Shown: positions 63,335 through 64,000 of the stretch, in pieces
How the letters are laid out: each line of letters opens with the position of its first letter
How positions within the stretch are numbered: position 1 is the first letter of the stretch
From: Mariprofundus sp. NF
GTDB taxonomy: Bacteria; Pseudomonadota; Zetaproteobacteria; Mariprofundales; Mariprofundaceae
DNA length: 64,000 bases
Assembly (NCBI RefSeq): GCF_013387455.1
Contig: NZ_VWNC01000006.1
Coordinates: 124,001 to 188,000, forward strand
Direction of reading: 5' to 3'
Notes under the pieces: model-generated
The model's database searches: none
What the model was told of the DNA's origin: nothing
Seen by the model: the letters and a program-made list of their open reading frames with translations, nothing else
Translations under genes and position numbers: made by a program

Positions 63335-63372
63335 AAAAAGAGCCACACTGCCTCAGGCAATGCGACTCTTTT
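63335..63372 (-). terminator. rho-independent terminator after the small NPC-repeat gene
   Basis: On the minus strand a long stem (AAAAGAGTCGCATTGCC with GGCAGTGTGGCTCTTTT, pairing throughout if G-U pairs are allowed) is followed by TTCGTTTT. It lies 21 bases past the stop of the 80-residue protein and separates it from the NPC-repeat cytochrome gene. Confidence 0.85.
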
Positions 63373-63393
63373 CATTCAAACACTCAAACTGGA

Positions 63394-63636
63394 TTAATGT
63401 TTACCGTGATCGTTCATAGCACATGGATTGCATGGGTTGTGGCTCTTCATGTCACACGGATTCTTCTTGCCCATATCACATGGGTTTTTCTTCATCTCAC
63501 ACGGATTATGCTTCATGGCACACGGATTCGCTGCGCATGGATTACAGGGGTTTTTGTGGTGTCCGGCAAATGCCGGTGCCGCTGAGAGGCCAATTGTCAG
63601 CAGCGTCGCTATAGCCAAAGTGGTCATCTGTTTCAT
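63394..63636 (-). CDS. small exported NPC-repeat protein
   Basis: An 80-residue protein: signal peptide ending APAFA, then eight Asn-Pro-Cys units in about 50 residues with Met, His and Lys between (for example NPCEMKKNPCDMGKKNPC). It has no haem motif. The mature part is over 15% cysteine, with His at both ends (GHHKNPC and NDHGKH), which fits a periplasmic metal-binding peptide. It is a shorter relative of the repeat part of the neighbouring cytochrome and is separated from it by a terminator. Confidence 0.85.
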   Translation of the reverse strand: MKQMTTLAIATLLTIGLSAAPAFAGHHKNPCNPCAANPCAMKHNPCEMKKNPCDMGKKNPCDMKSHNPCNPCAMNDHGKH

Positions 63637-63736
63637 GATTCTATCTCCTCTTCATGCCCCTTTGGGGAATTGATGAACGATAGGTCGAAACAGATCTCAG
63701 ATTATTACAACGGTTTCAAATAATTATAAACAAACC

Positions 63737-64000
63737 CTAACAGCACCCGGAATCACTACAGCAGCCACCCGGTTTCACCGCTTCAATATAGGCAGAGACC
63801 ACATACGCCTCCACGCCCCGTCCCGGTGCCCAGTCACGAATAAATTCACGCGACTCATCCTTAGGCTTAATGCTGATCTTCTCAAAACCGGCCGCAGCCA
63901 TCATGGCTTCCAGCTCATCGATCAGAGATGCACCTGCCATACAGCCGGCATGCAGCACCGGATCATTTTTCATCTCATCCGGCATCTCGGCTGTGGCGAC
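63737..64000 (-). CDS. ArsM-like arsenite methyltransferase, C-terminal part
   Basis: The last 87 residues of a protein that continues past the right edge. HAGCMAGASLIDELEAMMAAAGF, then RDWAPGRGVEAYVVSAYIEAVKP, resembles the C-terminal region of ArsM, whose conserved cysteine in a GCxxGA context binds As(III). The tail GGCCSDSGCC adds four cysteines and may bind arsenic or another metal. The N-terminal SAM domain is outside the window, so the call rests on this end alone. It lies 100 bases upstream of the small NPC-repeat gene on the same strand. Confidence 0.7.
   Translation of the reverse strand, partial: VATAEMPDEMKNDPVLHAGCMAGASLIDELEAMMAAAGFEKISIKPKDESREFIRDWAPGRGVEAYVVSAYIEAVKPGGCCSDSGCC

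Overview
The window is a gene-dense stretch of a Gram-negative chromosome, about 50% GC by eye. LPS inner-core genes (waaF, waaC, an rfaE1-type heptose kinase, kdsB, an LpxL-type acyltransferase and an LptF-type exporter) show an outer membrane. RdgC, ApaH, the serA-hisZ-purA cluster, DUF1841 and an AddAB-like pair point to Proteobacteria. Many PAS sensors and multihaem c-type cytochromes would fit a respiratory, environmental organism such as a Zetaproteobacterium (Mariprofundus type), but that placement is a guess. I saw no rRNA, tRNA, CRISPR array or transposase gene.

Layout. 1-4316 (minus): AddA/AddB-like helicase-nuclease with two small genes. 4487-6685: a class 3 lipase, a membrane methyltransferase and an exported protein. 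6954-10517: a large receptor histidine kinase. 10626-14527 (minus): serA-hisZ-purA. 14786-18319: RNase D, an unknown protein, and a diguanylate cyclase with an unusual Rossmann-like N-terminus. 18336-20058 (minus): rdgC-apaH. 20381-20470: a 10-bp tandem repeat. 20546-22845: a YbdK-type ligase coupled to an M20 amidohydrolase. 22851-25118 (minus): deaminase, trpB, GNAT. 25287-28617: DEAD-box helicase, then a response regulator overlapping a REC-adenylate cyclase. 28685-31008: an accessory islet. 31059-34605 (minus): rsgA and a PAS hybrid kinase. 34935-37743: a YbiT-type ABC-F protein, FxsA, a YccA-type protein. 37840-46555: a long run of mostly overlapping LPS and cell-envelope genes. 46653-47810: an LptF-type permease. 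48139-52053: a four-gene glycan modification cassette. 52073-54619: heptose kinase, kdsB, a LEA-type lipoprotein. 54800-60242 (minus): regulator, small proteins, cinA, pgpA, thiL, rsmB. 60370-64000 (minus): a redox/metal cluster.

How the genes work together. The 37840-46555 and 52073-53885 blocks supply LPS: acylation of lipid A, heptose supply and transfer, Kdo activation, and further core glycosyltransferases. The 48139-52053 block looks like a lipid-linked-sugar modification system (GtrB-type synthase, two methyltransferases, ArnT-type periplasmic transferase). Signalling genes form a second theme: two paralogous PAS kinases ending in receiver domains, a diguanylate cyclase and a class III adenylate cyclase.

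Most interesting regions. (1) The islet at 28685-31008 is bounded by near-identical inverted repeats of about 28 bp. It carries a thioredoxin-CcdA fusion, a 97-bp degenerate copy of the end of the neighbouring adenylate cyclase, and a higBA toxin-antitoxin pair. (2) The right-hand cluster has two exported proteins built of repeated Asn-Pro-Cys units, one fused to a cytochrome c domain, beside a pentahaem cytochrome, an FGE/SUMF1-like protein and the end of an ArsM-like methyltransferase. (3) The diguanylate cyclase has a GxGxxG Rossmann-like N-terminus.
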